Shown here: one piece after another, positions 24,123 through 36,479 of the stretch
Numbering within the stretch: the first letter of the stretch is position 1
How the letters are laid out: each line of letters opens with the position of its first letter
NCBI RefSeq assembly: GCF_018687715.1
Contig: NC_056755.1
Location: 31,460,501 to 31,524,500, forward strand
Length of the DNA stretch: 64,000 bases
Direction: 5' to 3'
Source: Carya illinoinensis
Taxonomy: Eukaryota; Streptophyta; Magnoliopsida; Fagales; Juglandaceae
Made by a program: the position numbers and the translations under genes
The notes under the pieces: generated by a model
Database searches by the model: none
The model's input: only the letters and a program-made list of their open reading frames with translations
What the model was told of the DNA's origin: nothing

Positions 24123-24359
24123 AAGCCTCAAGCTCTAGAGCTTTCTAATGGAACCTCCCTTTTAATATATACATAGTTTAGATATCTATTCTATGGATAA
24201 AAGTATGTATGCAACAAACAAGAACTCGTCTCATCTCATGGTTCTCTTGACGCTTTTGCTTTGCTGACGTGTCCTATAGTTCTCTGCTAGGGCTTTTATC
24301 GTCCCCGCTCGTATGCTGACTTAGTGACGCAAACACCATAACCCATCCCTGAGCTGGAG

Positions 24360-25330
24360 GTGCCTTTGTGTCCTTTGAAGGTTTTTGAAGGAGTGCCATA
24401 TGTCTCCTTTACGAATGAGGAGATTGAGCATTCTGCTCAAACTTTCAAGTTCTCGTTGGTATTGAAGCTTTTGCCCAAACAACCATCACTAGATAATATT
24501 AGAGCCTTCCGTCGACGTCATTGGGGGTTGGCTATTCAACTAGTGATTTCAGCAATGGCTAATCCTAGATTGGTCTTTGTAAGGTTGTCTAATGAAGAGG
24601 ATTTTATTAAAGATTTTTCCCATGAGGCTTCTGAAATATACGGTGTTCCATATCGTGTGTTTCAATGGTCTCCTGACTATGTCAAGGATCAAGAACCCTC
24701 CTTGGTTCCTGACTATGTCAAGGATCAAGAACCCTCCTTGGTTCCGGTATGGATTTTTTTAACAGCCTCTCTCCGAATTATTATCATGAATCTATTTTGA
24801 GAAATATTACGTTACTATTGGTGCAATTTATTCGACGGGATAATTATACTCAATGTGCTATGAAGAGGTGCACGAATTTGCATAAAGATGGACATTTCTA
24901 AGGCCCCTGTGGAAGCATTCTGGATTGGTGTTCCTAACCAGTCTTCAAGTTGGTTACCATATGTGGTTTTTTAAACTCTTCCAACATTCTGCTCTCATTG
25001 TTGCATGCAAGCACATAACTTGAAAACCTATACTCGAGACCGAAAGAAACAACAGTGAGGGGGTAGTAAAGTGCGAATGATTTGGGTAGGAAGGTTAAAA
25101 AGACAATTGTCAAGGATAGAAATAATCAAGAGGCGGGTCCTAGTATAGCTAATGTTGAGCAGCTGAGTCAAGAGTCTCCAAAGGAGACTGTCATCAGCCA
25201 GGAAGAAGTTGATAATAAAGAACTGAAGGAACCAGTAGTGGAAGAGCAACAAATGGTGGTTTTTAGTAGTGAGGGTTCTGAGATTCATGCCGAATTCATT
25301 GGCCCTGAGGGATATGCATGCTCCCAAGAC
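24360..25330 (+). pseudogene. LINE ORF1 relic (DUF4283 plus zinc knuckle)
   Basis: The translated plus strand gives a recognisable DUF4283 region: FTNEEIEHSAQTFKFSLVLK, NIRAFRRRHWGL, NPRLVFVRLSNEEDFIKDF, GVPYRVFQWSPD and PSLVPVW. A decayed continuation (YYHESI, FIRRDN, then FWIGVPNQ, TLPTFCSHC) matches the zinc-knuckle part of plant LINE ORF1 or At4g02000-like proteins. There is no ATG at the start, a frame change follows VW near 24750, and several stops lie beyond. A 36-bp tandem duplication at 24672-24743 repeats DYVKDQEPSLVP. No endonuclease or reverse transcriptase follows, so this is a fragment. The strand suggests insertion independent of the minus-strand Gypsy relic to its right. Confidence 0.65.
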
Positions 25331-27420
25331 TTTGGGATAAGCACTGCCATTTGGGCCTATATAAACCCCTCATTTGCAGTTGGTGGCCTTCGTATCTCTT
25401 TTCTCTTCCTACAAGTGCTTAGAGTTTCTCTTCTTTCCCTTTAAATTCTTCTGCATGTGTTCTACCTCAAAGAGCCCTAAAGATCCTAAGTCTACTAAGC
25501 CCTCCAATTCCTTTCGAGGTCTGGAAATGCTGGCTCACTGGAGGTTTGCACTAAAGCAAAAGTTCGATGGCCTTTCATGGTGTTCAGTGGTCACTCGCAT
25601 TGGGTTGGAGATGTCTTCACCTAATGAGGGTGCCATGGACCCCAAAGGGTTTGCATCCTTAGGCTGCTCAAGGTTGTACCCCACCATGTCATCGGTAGCC
25701 GCAAGCTGCGCTTCTGCCATTCGATCGATGGTATGCGGACTGTCTAGGATTGGTTCTTGCTCAACTCTACCCAAATGCATAGAGGATCTTGCTGTGCTTC
25801 CATGTCATTCGGTGACATACCCAAGAGGAGGTTGGGTTCGGGCACCCTAACCTCACCACTCACAGGTTCCTCCTAATCCATATCCTTCTGTGTAGTTCCC
25901 ACTTTATCCAGAAGTCGACCCATCTCGAGCTACCATCCAACAGGGGGAAGGTATGGGGCCGGCGCTTCTCCTTTGTGCCTAGCAAGGGATGGGAGTTCCC
26001 CATTGGGGAGGCCAACAGGCCTAAATACTCCGCTTGAGCTATCTAGGTGGTCGTGAAGGCCAACCACGGAATCAGGTCCCCAGCGACTCCCAAAGGGGCT
26101 AACCGCGCTGAAACTGTTTGGGCTTGGGTGAAGGCCCTCTCATGGAGGGGAAGGGGAAGAAAACGAGGAAGGGAGCTCCTATCAAGGCTGACTCAATGCT
26201 CACACTCAGTAACTCCTGCAGATGGGGAAAACCAGACTTTAGAAGCCAACTTGATTGCCACCTTGAACTGTTATTCTTTCCTAGCCAGTCTAGGTGAGGG
26301 TAGTTCAACCGTCAGTTTCAGGCAGCTAGACAACTAGTTCCCTGGAATTAAGATGGATACGAACCTACCATGTACAAGCTTTTCCTGCAGTTGTTAGCGG
26401 GTTTTCACCTTCCCCAATGTGATTCTTCCTAGAAGCAACCTCGGGTGTTATCGATACATCGTGATAGTAGAGAAGCCCTTGCCCGCCACTTCCACCAAAA
26501 AATGATTTGCTCGGACGACAGCTTTCCTGCTGATGATATTGTATCTCGACCACTTAAGACGGCATATGGCCCTTGATGAAGTGGGCGGCGTTTGAGCCAA
26601 CAATGTTGGCCGCCCCTTGACTTTACAACTCAGAGCAACCGCAGAGATCATGATTGGGTCTAGTGGCAAAGCCGTGCTTGATGACACAAAAGAAGCCGAG
26701 GTAATATGAACTGATGGCGAAGGTGCAATAGGATAATTAGCTGCCTGTTAATTCGATTCGTGACGATGCTTGGAGTAAATGAGGGATCATAATGTGAACC
26801 TCAATCAACTCGCTTTGAGACCCAATAACAATATTGGAAAACCAAACCCAAGAAAACCAAACTCAAGTCAATGTATGGAGAATCTAGACTCAATGAGAAA
26901 TTGTTTCAAGAACCTAGATTATATGAAAATCTAGACCCGTTGAATAACCCGTCTCAAGAACCCAGATTAAAAATGAGGAATGCCACAAAGGTTGTAATTT
27001 ACCTTTGATAAGTTCAAACATTCAATCAAGAACAAGAGGAGATAAACTCAACTTATAATGAATAAAATTTATCAATTTCAATAATGACTAATCTTCTCAA
27101 ATGAGGTTACAATTGCTTTAAATAAACAATTCCTCAAAACCCTAAGTGAGCTGCGGTACTGTAGCATGAACAGTGCCGCGTTACAGTAACTTCTAAAACC
27201 CTAGTTCACATAAAATAATAACTTTTCAAATAAGCCCTTAGCCAAAATACAAGGCCTGCTCAAAAACCCTAGTTCATTAGAAATAAGACATATGTGTGGG
27301 CTGACATTCTCAAGCCCACTTTTTCTAAACTAATAAAATAAGCTCTTTTAATGAAATAAATAAGTCCAAGCCCTTCAATAACAATAGGCCCAATTCGTGT
27401 CTTCTGTAGCGTATCATATG
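25331..27420. other. Unclassified retroelement-like relic
   Basis: GC content rises here compared with the MYB flanks. A TATA-like CCTATATAAACCCC at 25356-25369 precedes an open stretch (25455-25850, starting MCSTSKSPKDPKSTKP) without a domain I recognise. From 25850 to 26700 the plus strand reads as protein-like sequence with several stops. From 26760 to 27420 it is AT-rich leader-like sequence. It is most likely part of one or more decayed LTR elements. I cannot assign family or boundaries. Confidence 0.35.
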
Positions 27421-28992
27421 GATGAAAACTGGATCTCCTCCTCTCAAACTCATTTTGAATGTTGGGCTCTTGCTAAACACGTCTCAAGTGGATTGCACCC
27501 ATCCTTGCATAAGCTTCATTGATCTTCCCAGCTCTTGATCTTGTAATTGCCTTAACTGAAACTTGCAAATAATCTTTACGACTTGGTCTTGGGGCCCATC
27601 AGATCATGTGCTCTTGGACAACCATACTGGCTCTAAGCCCGTTGGCTAAATGTTTTACATTTTCAGTTGTTTATGTCTGCCTTTTTTTCCCCTTGTAAGA
27701 TCCCTTGTAAAGATGTAGCAATCTTCCTTCCCTCTATAAAGGCTTTAATCATCAATGAAAAAATGTTCATCTTAACTACTCTGTTGCATATTTTACTTTA
27801 CTATTTTTCCTTTACCTTTTCACTGGTTGGCCCAATGGGCTGGTGGGGCTTGGACCTCCTCGTAGGCTTAGTCTGCGAGAACAAGAGTTAACGTAAGTCT
27901 GTGGGGATAAGGTACTTGCCAGCCTCCTTTTAAGCTGGTTCCCTTTACTTTTTGTTTATACTTTGTATATATAGTCTGCATGCTCTGAGGGAGCAGGGAA
28001 TTGGGTAAGAGACATCTTTGTTAGTGCCACGAGCTACTTACCAACATGATTGACCCCAAAATTTTCTTTTGTTAGTCAAATAACTCCAACCTCAACAAAA
28101 CAAGTGCTGCCGAGGGGAGACTAGTCTTCCACTCTACACGCGCGTGGGAGGGTGGGGTGAAGCTTGGATGTTTTGAGCCATCCCTCCTCTCTGGTCTCCT
28201 GGCAAGTGAGTTATCTCACGATTGGTTGCCTCAGCACTAAGCTAGAGTTAGGCCTAGGGTGGTTTCTGCTACGCTAAGTGTGCATGAACGCAGTCAGGCT
28301 AGCAAATGACCTATTGGCCCTTTTGGGGGATTAGGAGGTTGGCAATCCTTGACCTTTCCCGCTTGTTGACTTGCCATGGGGCTGGTGGCAAGATGCACGG
28401 CCGAGGGGCAAGCTACTTGCTTTAGGCCTTCAGTGGGGGTCGAGTGCGCGCGGAGACTAACCTTGCCCTATGTCTTTGACAGAAGTCAAGCAGTATGCTT
28501 AGACTGAATTCCTCTCGTTGACCCTCAAAGACAAGAGAGGGGTCAAGCAGTTTAAAAGATTGGACTCATCCTACTATCCCTCGTAGGTGCAAAGGTAGGG
28601 CAGAGTGTTAGGGTCGAACTCGTTCGAGCTATGTCGAGTGTTCGGGAGACCAAACCCGCACTTTCCTGTGAGGCAAGTCGGGCTGCCTTGAGACTAGGCT
28701 AACCTGTCAATCCTCATCGGGAAGATAAGTAGGAGTTGTTTGCCTAAACTATGAGAGGCAAGTCAATCAGTGCAAATAATCTCGGACACTTGCTAACCTG
28801 ATTAGTCCGAGGAACATATTGTAGGTTTGAGTGTTCTACTATTGGAGATGGCACTTTGGAGTCGTGTCGAGAAATTTGAGGGGACCCGTACTCCAATTTG
28901 GTCCCCTAGGGAGGTAATTTTCCCAGCAGCTAAGAAGCTAGTCCTTACTTCACCACGATGAGGGGCCAAGCAGCTCTTTAAGGCTAAATTCA
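27421..28992. other. Decayed, GC-rich repeat-derived DNA
   Basis: No ORF with a known domain is present. Phrases such as GAGACTAG, GGTCAAGCAG and CTTAAGGCTG recur in degenerate form, grading into the ordered tandem repeats to the right. The base composition matches the Gypsy relic. Confidence 0.4.
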
Positions 28993-29290
28993 CCCTAAGT
29001 CTTTAAGGGAGGTTGAGCAACACATTTAGGCTGAACTCGCCTCATTGACCTTTATGCTTAACAAAGGGGGACTGAGTGGCATATTAAGGCTGAACTCGCC
29101 CTAAGTCTTTAGAGCAAGCAGTGCGTTCAGGCTGGACTCACCTCATTGACACTTAAACTTTGCAAAAGGGGTCAAGTAGCACGTTAAGGTTGAACTTGCC
29201 CTAAGTCTTTAGGGGAGGTCGAGCAAGACATTCAAGCTAGACTCATCTTATTGACCCTTGCGATTGGTAAGGGGGGCTGAGCGACTAATC
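28993..29290. repeat. Tandem repeat of about 104 bp, three units
   Basis: Units begin CCCTAAGTCTTTA at 28993, 29099 and 29199. Each then contains GAGCAA, ATT(C/T)AGGCTGAACTC-like words and CATTGACC. The spacing is 106 and 100 bp. Confidence 0.7.
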
Positions 29291-29639
29291 CCGCACTTCA
29301 CTGTGAGGCATGCCCGGCCATATCAAGGCCAAATCGACCTATTGGCCCTTAATGAGAAGGTAAGCAGGAGACGTTTGTTCATGCTTCAAAAGTCAAACCA
29401 AACAATGTAAACAATCTCTCAAATCTGCAAACCTGAGTTGTTATGCTGAATGGTGGCAAGGATCTAAGGCTACACTCGTTTGTTGTCCATTGTAGGAGAT
29501 AGTGTTTCAGAGTCATGTCATTTAATCAAAGGACTAACCCACACTCCTCCGAGGAAGAGGTAGGGAGGCCTCAAGCCAAGCTCTCCTCTTTTGTCCCCTA
29601 GGGAGGTAACCTGTTGAATGGCTGAGAAGTCGATCTGCA

Positions 29640-30672
29640 TTTTACTATGACAGGGATAGGATAAGTTGTTTGGACAGCCGATAGGCTAGATCCACTCTCC
29701 TCCATGGGGAGGTTAGGCTGCCCAATGGGCTGGTACTACCCACCAACCATCATAGAGAGATAGATTGTTGGGGGCAGTTTGTGACTAGACCTGCTCCTGT
29801 CCATTGGCATTGTAGGGAAGATAAGTGAGGGTCAGGCTGGCGCTAATTGTACTCTTCTTCCTGGCAGAGATTAGGTTGAGTTGTCGGATGGCCAAAGGGC
29901 CAGACCCGCTCTCCCCTTCGAGAGGCAAAAACTCGCCTTAAGGCTCATCTTACCCTTTGAAGCACTATGAGAAGGTAAGTAACTGGGCAGTCTGGGACTG
30001 GAGCCTCTCCCACCTATTGATATTCACAAGGATGATAAGTTGTCAGGCAGCTGAGGACTAGAGTGCACTTCACCGTGGGAGGATCAAGCAACCTTAGGCA
30101 TTACATCCATCCTTTTGGTATCCCATGGGGAAGGTAAATGTCGGACAGCTGAATAGCTGGTCCACACTTCGCCATGATAGGTACAGGGTAATTCGTTCAG
30201 GTGACCAAGAGACAAAGCCCACTCTCCTTCATAGGGGAGGTTAGGTCATCAGGGAGGCTAGACTTGCCTATTGACCGTCGTGGAAAGGTAGGTTGTTTAG
30301 GCAGTTTGTAACTATACCTGCTCCAATCTGTTGGCATCACAAGGAAAGTAAGTGAGGGTCAGGCTAGTGCTGATCCCACTCTTTGTTGTGGCAAAAGTCG
30401 AGGTAAGTTTTCAGGTGGCCAAAGGGCCCAACACATTCTCCCTTACTGGAGGGAGAAGACAGTCTTAAGGCTCATCTTGCCCTTTAGCGCCCTATTAGGA
30501 GGTAAGTTACTGGGCAGTTTGGGACTAGACTTGCTCCTGCCTATTGATGCTCATGAGAAAGGAAGGTAAATTATCAGGTAGCCGAACGATGGCCAACACA
30601 CCTCCATGGGAAGGATAGAGCAGCACTTAGGAGTGATCTATCCCCTTGGTGACCCGTGGGGAGGTAGGTTGT
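29640..30672. repeat. Tandem repeat of about 527 bp, two units
   Basis: AGTGAGGGTCAGGCT occurs at 29824 and 30351. The surrounding words (GGCAGTTTGTGACTA, GGCTCATCTT, GGTAAGTTACTGGGCAG) recur at the same spacing. Tandem repeats of this kind are known from the untranslated parts of Tat/Ogre-type Gypsy elements, which fits the neighbouring gag-protease remains. Confidence 0.7.
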
Positions 30673-30849
30673 CATTGGAGATTCCATTGACGGAGATTTC
30701 ATTTCGAATTTACAGATTCTATTCCTGAAAAATTCATGCTTTGCATTAGTAAAGTTTTACAGTAGGCAAAAATGTAAACAACAAATTTACAAGACTCTCA
30801 GGAACACTGCGATTTGTTCCACTTGCTCTCCGTGATATGCTCCCCCCAC

Positions 30850-31853
30850 TCCTCCTCCAACCCAGCAAGGGAATTTGTTGACGAAGACTAGCCGAAGCTT
30901 GATGTGAGTCATATATCTAACTTCTTCTACTGACCACCTCGTACGAGACTTCCTCTTCTCAAAGGGCCAAGGGGCATGCCATGTATACCCCGCTAGCTCT
31001 GGGCTTCAGCTCCTGCATGTTGCACTCCTACTCTAGGACCTATTCTTCTCAGATGTCTCCTACTCCCTGAGATGTTGGAAACTTCATCTTTAGGTGGTAG
31101 ATAGAGGTAATTGCCTTCAGGCTATTAAGGGTTGGCTAGCCAATCATGGCATTGTAAGATGACAGGGCCCTCGCCACCGAGAAGTCAACCATGACAAAGG
31201 CTATGCAAGGAGCAGTGCCCACCAAGATGAACAACGTGATGGTTTTTGACTAGTTGGACTGTCTCCTCGAAGAAGCTCTTGAATGGCATTGGAGCCAATT
31301 GGAGTCGAGCGATGTCTATCCCCATCCGAGTGAATACTTCCTAGAAGAGGATGTCCGTTGAGCTGCCTTTGTTGATCAAGATCCTCCTCATAGTGAAGTT
31401 GGCGACTAACATCGTTATCATAAGGTCGTCGTTGAGCGGATAAAGGACCGCTTCCTCATTGCTTTCTCCAAAGGAGATTTAGGGGGGCTGGCTCATTTCT
31501 TCTATACTTGGCTAGACAGTACTCAGTCAAGTACACTTCTTTGAATCAAGCCTCTTGGGGGTGTGCCAGCAAGGGTCCCTCCTTTTGGTGTGGCGACTAG
31601 GGGCAGCTGCATGGTGGTCTTCCGCTTTCTCGCAAGCTTGGCCCTTGGCTGAGGCCTTCCCTTTCTTGTCCACCTTCTCCAGGTCTTTCCTCCTTAGCTC
31701 GATCAGAGTGCAAAGCTGTTTTCGATGTTGATGAAGTTATTAGCCTGATCCATGAACTCCCATAGTGTGGCGGGAGTCCTTCTTGCCAACTCTCCCATAA
31801 ACTGGAACCGGGACCATACTCCTTCTAGGAATGTTGCCAAGGTTATCTTCTCA
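30850..31853 (-). pseudogene. Gypsy (Tat/Athila-type) gag C-part and protease, decayed
   Basis: The minus strand from 31853 continues the gag begun at 37160 (KITLATFLEGVWSRFQFM, TPATLWEFMDQANNFIN). It then gives a protease: VANFTMRRILINKGSSTDILF (about 31400-31350), MGIDIARLQLAPMPFKSF, and VGTAPCIAFVMVDF with SSYNAMIGQP. The motif normally carrying the catalytic Asp (VDNGSS in relatives) reads INKGSS here, so the active site is lost, and stops are frequent. No reverse transcriptase or integrase follows. Either the element was a non-autonomous gag-protease type or the rest was deleted. The two halves of gag are separated by the solo LTR at 31859-36474. Confidence 0.65.
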
Positions 31854-31858
31854 TCCTA

Positions 31859-34800
31859 TGTAACGCCCCGATCCCGTAGAAGTCAAAGAGTTACTTCCTA
31901 TAATTTAAAACTCACATTTCATCAAAATATTTACAGACACCAAAATATAAAATCATCAAAATACTACAAAATCTCTTAATAAAATCCTTCAATCCTCAGA
32001 AATCTTTCTATGAGTAATCAACTATACTTAAATGATCATCTCACCCATGTTCCATAATCCTGATCCTTAGCTGAACTATTCCCAAAATCATCTGAAAAAT
32101 ATTGTAGAGATAAGGGGTGAGTTATCAACAACTCAGTAAGTAGAGAACACATACCAGTGTATAAAAATGAGTATTTACAGAGTTCAGAATGCAAAACAAG
32201 ATATTTATATAGTCAAAATGTAGAATCGAAACATGTTAGCAAAGATATCAGAGTGAAAGTTCAAAAATATTCTTATTCAAAATTCTTTTGACATAGCATA
32301 ACTAACTACCATCATACCAAAACATCATATTACATCAGAACTATATTTAAATCCCATAGTAGGATAGCTAACCGAGCAGAAACAGCATGTGAATCTTCAT
32401 TTTATTTATTCTCAAAGCCTCGAGTGTGCACACAGGAAAGACCACCAAAAGTCACTTTGTTTTCAAAGTGGGTGCACCAGAAATAGAACAGTTGGTACCT
32501 ACCTAAACAGAAGCCATTATCAGCACCCGTGGTTGGTCAAATAGATCACCATCCACAAACAATATCCCTATTCAGTTTGTCATGCCAAAAGTTTTCAGAA
32601 ATCACATCATATCATCTCAGAATACAGAACATTTTCAAAACAGAACAAAATCATATCACAAAAATATAATTGATGCACAAAATTTCATATTTACTCTATT
32701 TTGCACAGTTCATAAACAAAATGCCAGAAAATAAGTTCATATCTATACCAGTCATGACAAAAATACTTTCTCTTTCATACAGAATTCATGAATAATGTTG
32801 AAACAAACAATTCAGGTTATTTTTCATATTTCTTTTCAAAAATCAAAATGTGCATATTTTAAAGGTCAATCTCATTTCATTTTCTTTTTATGCAAAGTCT
32901 AGCATAAGAATCCAGCTTACCTGAACTTTTTAACTTTACAGAAATTCCTCACCACAATGGAAAATGAACCCCAATCTTCACCTATAAAAATTAATGAAGT
33001 CTAGATAAATCTTAAATTGAACAAATATCATATATTTACACCTGAAATACCTATTTTAATTCCTCAAAACCTAAAATTCTCTTACTCTAAAATATCATGG
33101 GTTTCTAAATTCCTCAATCTCCACTTAATCGAATAACCAAGTCTAATTAAAAACAATCAACTAAATCCAACTTAAAAAATATTAGCCCAAAACACTTTCC
33201 CAACATCAGATCAAAACCATCATAAATTTAAGCCCATCCCAAACATCAAATTTGCCAAGAGTTGCCTATGGGTATGCCCATAATTTACTAACACTTACCT
33301 GTAAAACCTTAAAGCAAACTCAAGGCAACTGAAATTATCCTAGAACTAAAAGGTGGCGGCAACTTACCCAAAGACAAAGCCCAAGACAATAACACCGAGA
33401 GAGAGGTGCTACGTAGTGAGGCTAGGTGTCGTGCAACGGCAAGTGGGAAGCGCTTAGACGGACTGACGTTGAGCACCTAGAGAGAGAGAGAGAGATACGA
33501 AGACTGAGATAGAGTAAGCTGATAGAGAGCAAAACGCAAGGGAGAGAGATGAAGCTCACTGTGTGATGTGATGGACTGGGGGTGCTGGCAAGTTCTTGGC
33601 TGTGGTTTCTATGGGGTCTTGACATGGTTGAACTCTTAATGGTGGTGGTTTGTAGTGCTTACGATGGGGGATTATGTCCTCTGTTTTCAAAAGCCAAAAA
33701 CGGCCTTTCGGTGATGGCTAGTGATGGTTCCACATGGGTTACGGCGGCTTGGGGCTAGCGAATGTAGGGTGGCTTTCTCAAGATGGAGTGGTGGCTATTT
33801 CAAGTTGTGTACACTGCCTTGTTTTGATGTAGAAGAACATGGTACTACTTGGTGGTTTTCAGTGATCTAAATATGGAAGAGGCAATGTGATAGTTTGGGA
33901 AAGTGAGGGGCTGGCTGCAGCAACCAATCCTTGGGCAGGTTTTGCGGTGGTGCTACAGCAATGGGAGCATGAAGGAGGAGACCGTGGGGGTTGTTGCGCG
34001 ATGGCTGATGGGGAGGTGCAGTTGGCTCTAAAAAGAAAACCTAGCATATGTGGATGTAGTGCGTGCATGAGGGCTGTGCAAGATGCATTTATATAGGTGA
34101 TTGAAATAAAAACCCTAGAGGTACAAACGTGCATGCAAAGGACACAGACACAATAAAGTCATGCATGCAATCACAAACGGACAAGAATCGTGTGGAATGT
34201 GGAGTCTAATACAAGGTCTCACTAGCTTGGGTTTTTTCTCCGAATTTTGGGTCTCAATTCAATCTTTAAAAAATAATCCAACTTGTTCAAAAATTATCTC
34301 AACCCATTAAAAAGATTTTTAACCTAAATGTCAAACTCAAAGAAAATCATAATCCACCAAAACAGAGATTTTATGTGACGCCCCCAAATCCCCACATACA
34401 GGCACGGGGAAATCGAGACGTCCGGATGATGACAACACGGGTCACCACCCTATCGACGAGTGCCAAGTGTGTGTATAAGCAACAAATGTGCACAAAGAAA
34501 TACACAGCGGATAGCAAAGTCATATAACTAAGTACCATAATTTTTCTTAATTTAATACAAAGCTGTTCAAAACATACATAATAAAATATTACAAAATACG
34601 ACTATAAGTCAAACCAACAACAAAGCTTAAACTTCAACTCAGAACTCCGGCGGAGCCGCCTCCTTGGGTTCAGCCTCCTCCTCCTCCTCGATCTCTGCAT
34701 CAAAATCTACAGTACCAAAAATGGTGCAGCAGGTAAGTAAGATCCAAACGCCACAAAATAAAAACATATAAAACTCAACAATATGCATGAAAGAATGCTA

Positions 34801-36474
34801 ATGTACATGACCCGTAAAACTATATTTTTCCACGCACGCCAAAAACCCATTTGGCCCAAAAACAAAACTTTTAAAACCAGACCTTGCCATTATCCCAGAT
34901 AATTACCCAAATCAATAAACCACCATTTTTCCAGAAAATGGATCACATAGCCTCAAACCAAACCTGGTCATTTTTCCAGAAAATGGCCATTAACCAAAAC
35001 CATAAAACCGATCCAATTATTGCATGCACCATGATCTCCCCTAGGGATCATCCACACACTCTGGCTCCTGTGCCACACCGCAGGTAATGTCTACGCGTGT
35101 GACACCTAAACGAGCGATACCCAGTACTCGCGCTCAGCGCATCCCTGGACCAGGCCATCCTCTAGTCTCCGCCACTCTAGAGACCACGGAGTCGACACGA
35201 TAGCGTTACCGTATCGTGCGATCCGGTCGTTGCCCAGCGACAACTCAGGGGATGTCACTCAGTATTATCCACTCCCGAGTGACTAGAGGAGCTCCACCGA
35301 GATAATACCTCATCCCAGCTTGGGGTCGTGATACGCACCCGAAAATTCATTTATGCCAACAAAACATGATTTTCTCAATTTAAATAAAATGCACGTGAAT
35401 GCACCATGTAAATGCAAGCTCAAGGCACAAATAACCAACCAATCACAAAATAACCAAATCAAGCAACTCCGTCCTCAATCCATCCGACCCCCGAACTCCT
35501 CGAACTCAGTCCGGAATCAACCAACCAATCAAATAATTAATTGTAAGAGTAAAATATATTTAAATCTAAAAGTAGAGTTTGAAAAATACTTACAGCGCTA
35601 TACGGTATTTTTCGAAAGCTCACAGCGTTGCAAACGGCAGAGGAAAAGCAACGTAACAGTGTATTTTACACTGTAGCCGTGGGTAATAAATTACCCACTT
35701 TAGAACGGGGACAAACCAAGACACGAAATTCACAGGGAATGGTTTTGAGATGTTTATGAAGCTAAAGGAAGTGAGCTTTGGCTGTGCGGAAAGAAAGGGC
35801 TATAAGATGTGATCAGTCGACCGGATGAAGGAGATTTTTGGTGGGAGTGATCACCGGCCGGAGGGGAAACTTTTGGTGGGGGTGGTGTCGACCACGCCGG
35901 CCAGCAGTGGCAGTTTGGGTGGCTAAGCCGAAACGGCGATGGGGAGAGGAGAGAGAGCTCGTGCGCAGGAGGGAGGAGTAAGAAGAAAGAAAAGAAGAAA
36001 AAAGAAAAGAAAAAGAAAAGGAAAAGAGAAAAAGAAAAAGAAAAGAAAAAGAAAAAGAAAATAAAAGAAAAGAAAAGATGGGGAAAGAAATTGAGGTCCA
36101 ATCCTCAATTCCGGAAACCAAAAACTAATCCGCCGAAAAAGGTTTTAAAAACATAAAACGACTAAATAAATTAAACATCACATCAAATAAAATAAAACCA
36201 ATTTAAAATACAATAATTTAAAATAAAGAACTACTATATTAATAAAATTAAAAACACTCGTTCAGCGAAAATACACGTAAAAACGGGTCATCACATTTTA
36301 AGCCAGTGGTCTATTTAAAAAAATATATATTTAAAAACTCAAATAGGATTTTCACACATATAAATCCAGTTAAAAAATAATAAAAAATAATAATAAAAAA
36401 ATAAAAAAAATAAAAAAAATAAAAAAAACAACAACAACAACAACAACAACTTGGCACTTAACCTAGGTGTTACA
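31859..36474 (-). mobile_element. Solo LTR A inserted into the Gypsy gag
   Basis: It starts TGTAACGCCCCGATCCC and ends CTAGGTGTTACA, so the ends form a TGTAAC/GTTACA inverted repeat. The 5-bp target duplication TCCTA is present at 31854-31858 and 36475-36479. Removing it rejoins the gag frame of the host element. Without the nested insertion it is about 2.69 kb and has no coding domain. The minus strand carries a TATA box (CCTATATAAATGC near 34086-34096), so the LTR is read leftwards. The region 32000-33300 is leader-like AT-rich sequence, and 33370-33560 has AG-rich runs. An (AAC)n run lies at 36428-36450. Confidence 0.8.
34374..36295 (-). mobile_element. Solo LTR B nested inside LTR A
   Basis: It starts TGTGACGCCCCCAAATCCCC and ends CGGGTCATCACA. 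The target duplication TTTTA lies at 34369-34373 and 36296-36300. The length is 1922 bp with no coding domain, as expected for a solo LTR. It is GC-richer in 35030-35340 and has a purine-rich low-complexity stretch at 35970-36085 (GAAAAAGAAAA type). The opening resembles common plant Gypsy LTRs beginning TGTGACGCCCC; lineage not proven. A possible TATA (CTTATAGCC) on the minus strand lies near 35800. Confidence 0.8.
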
Positions 36475-36479
36475 TCCTA

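Noticed and set aside
25374..26337. Protein-coding gene in the GC-rich stretch after the LINE relic
   Set aside because: Open stretches are short, broken, without a recognisable domain and in a repeat-derived context.
28993..30672. CRISPR-like array
   Set aside because: Repeats are long, degenerate and contiguous with no unique spacers, and the genome is that of a plant.
35754..36121. Overlapping Phe/Ser-rich minus-strand ORFs
   Set aside because: They come from a GAAAAAGAAAA purine tract within solo LTR B.
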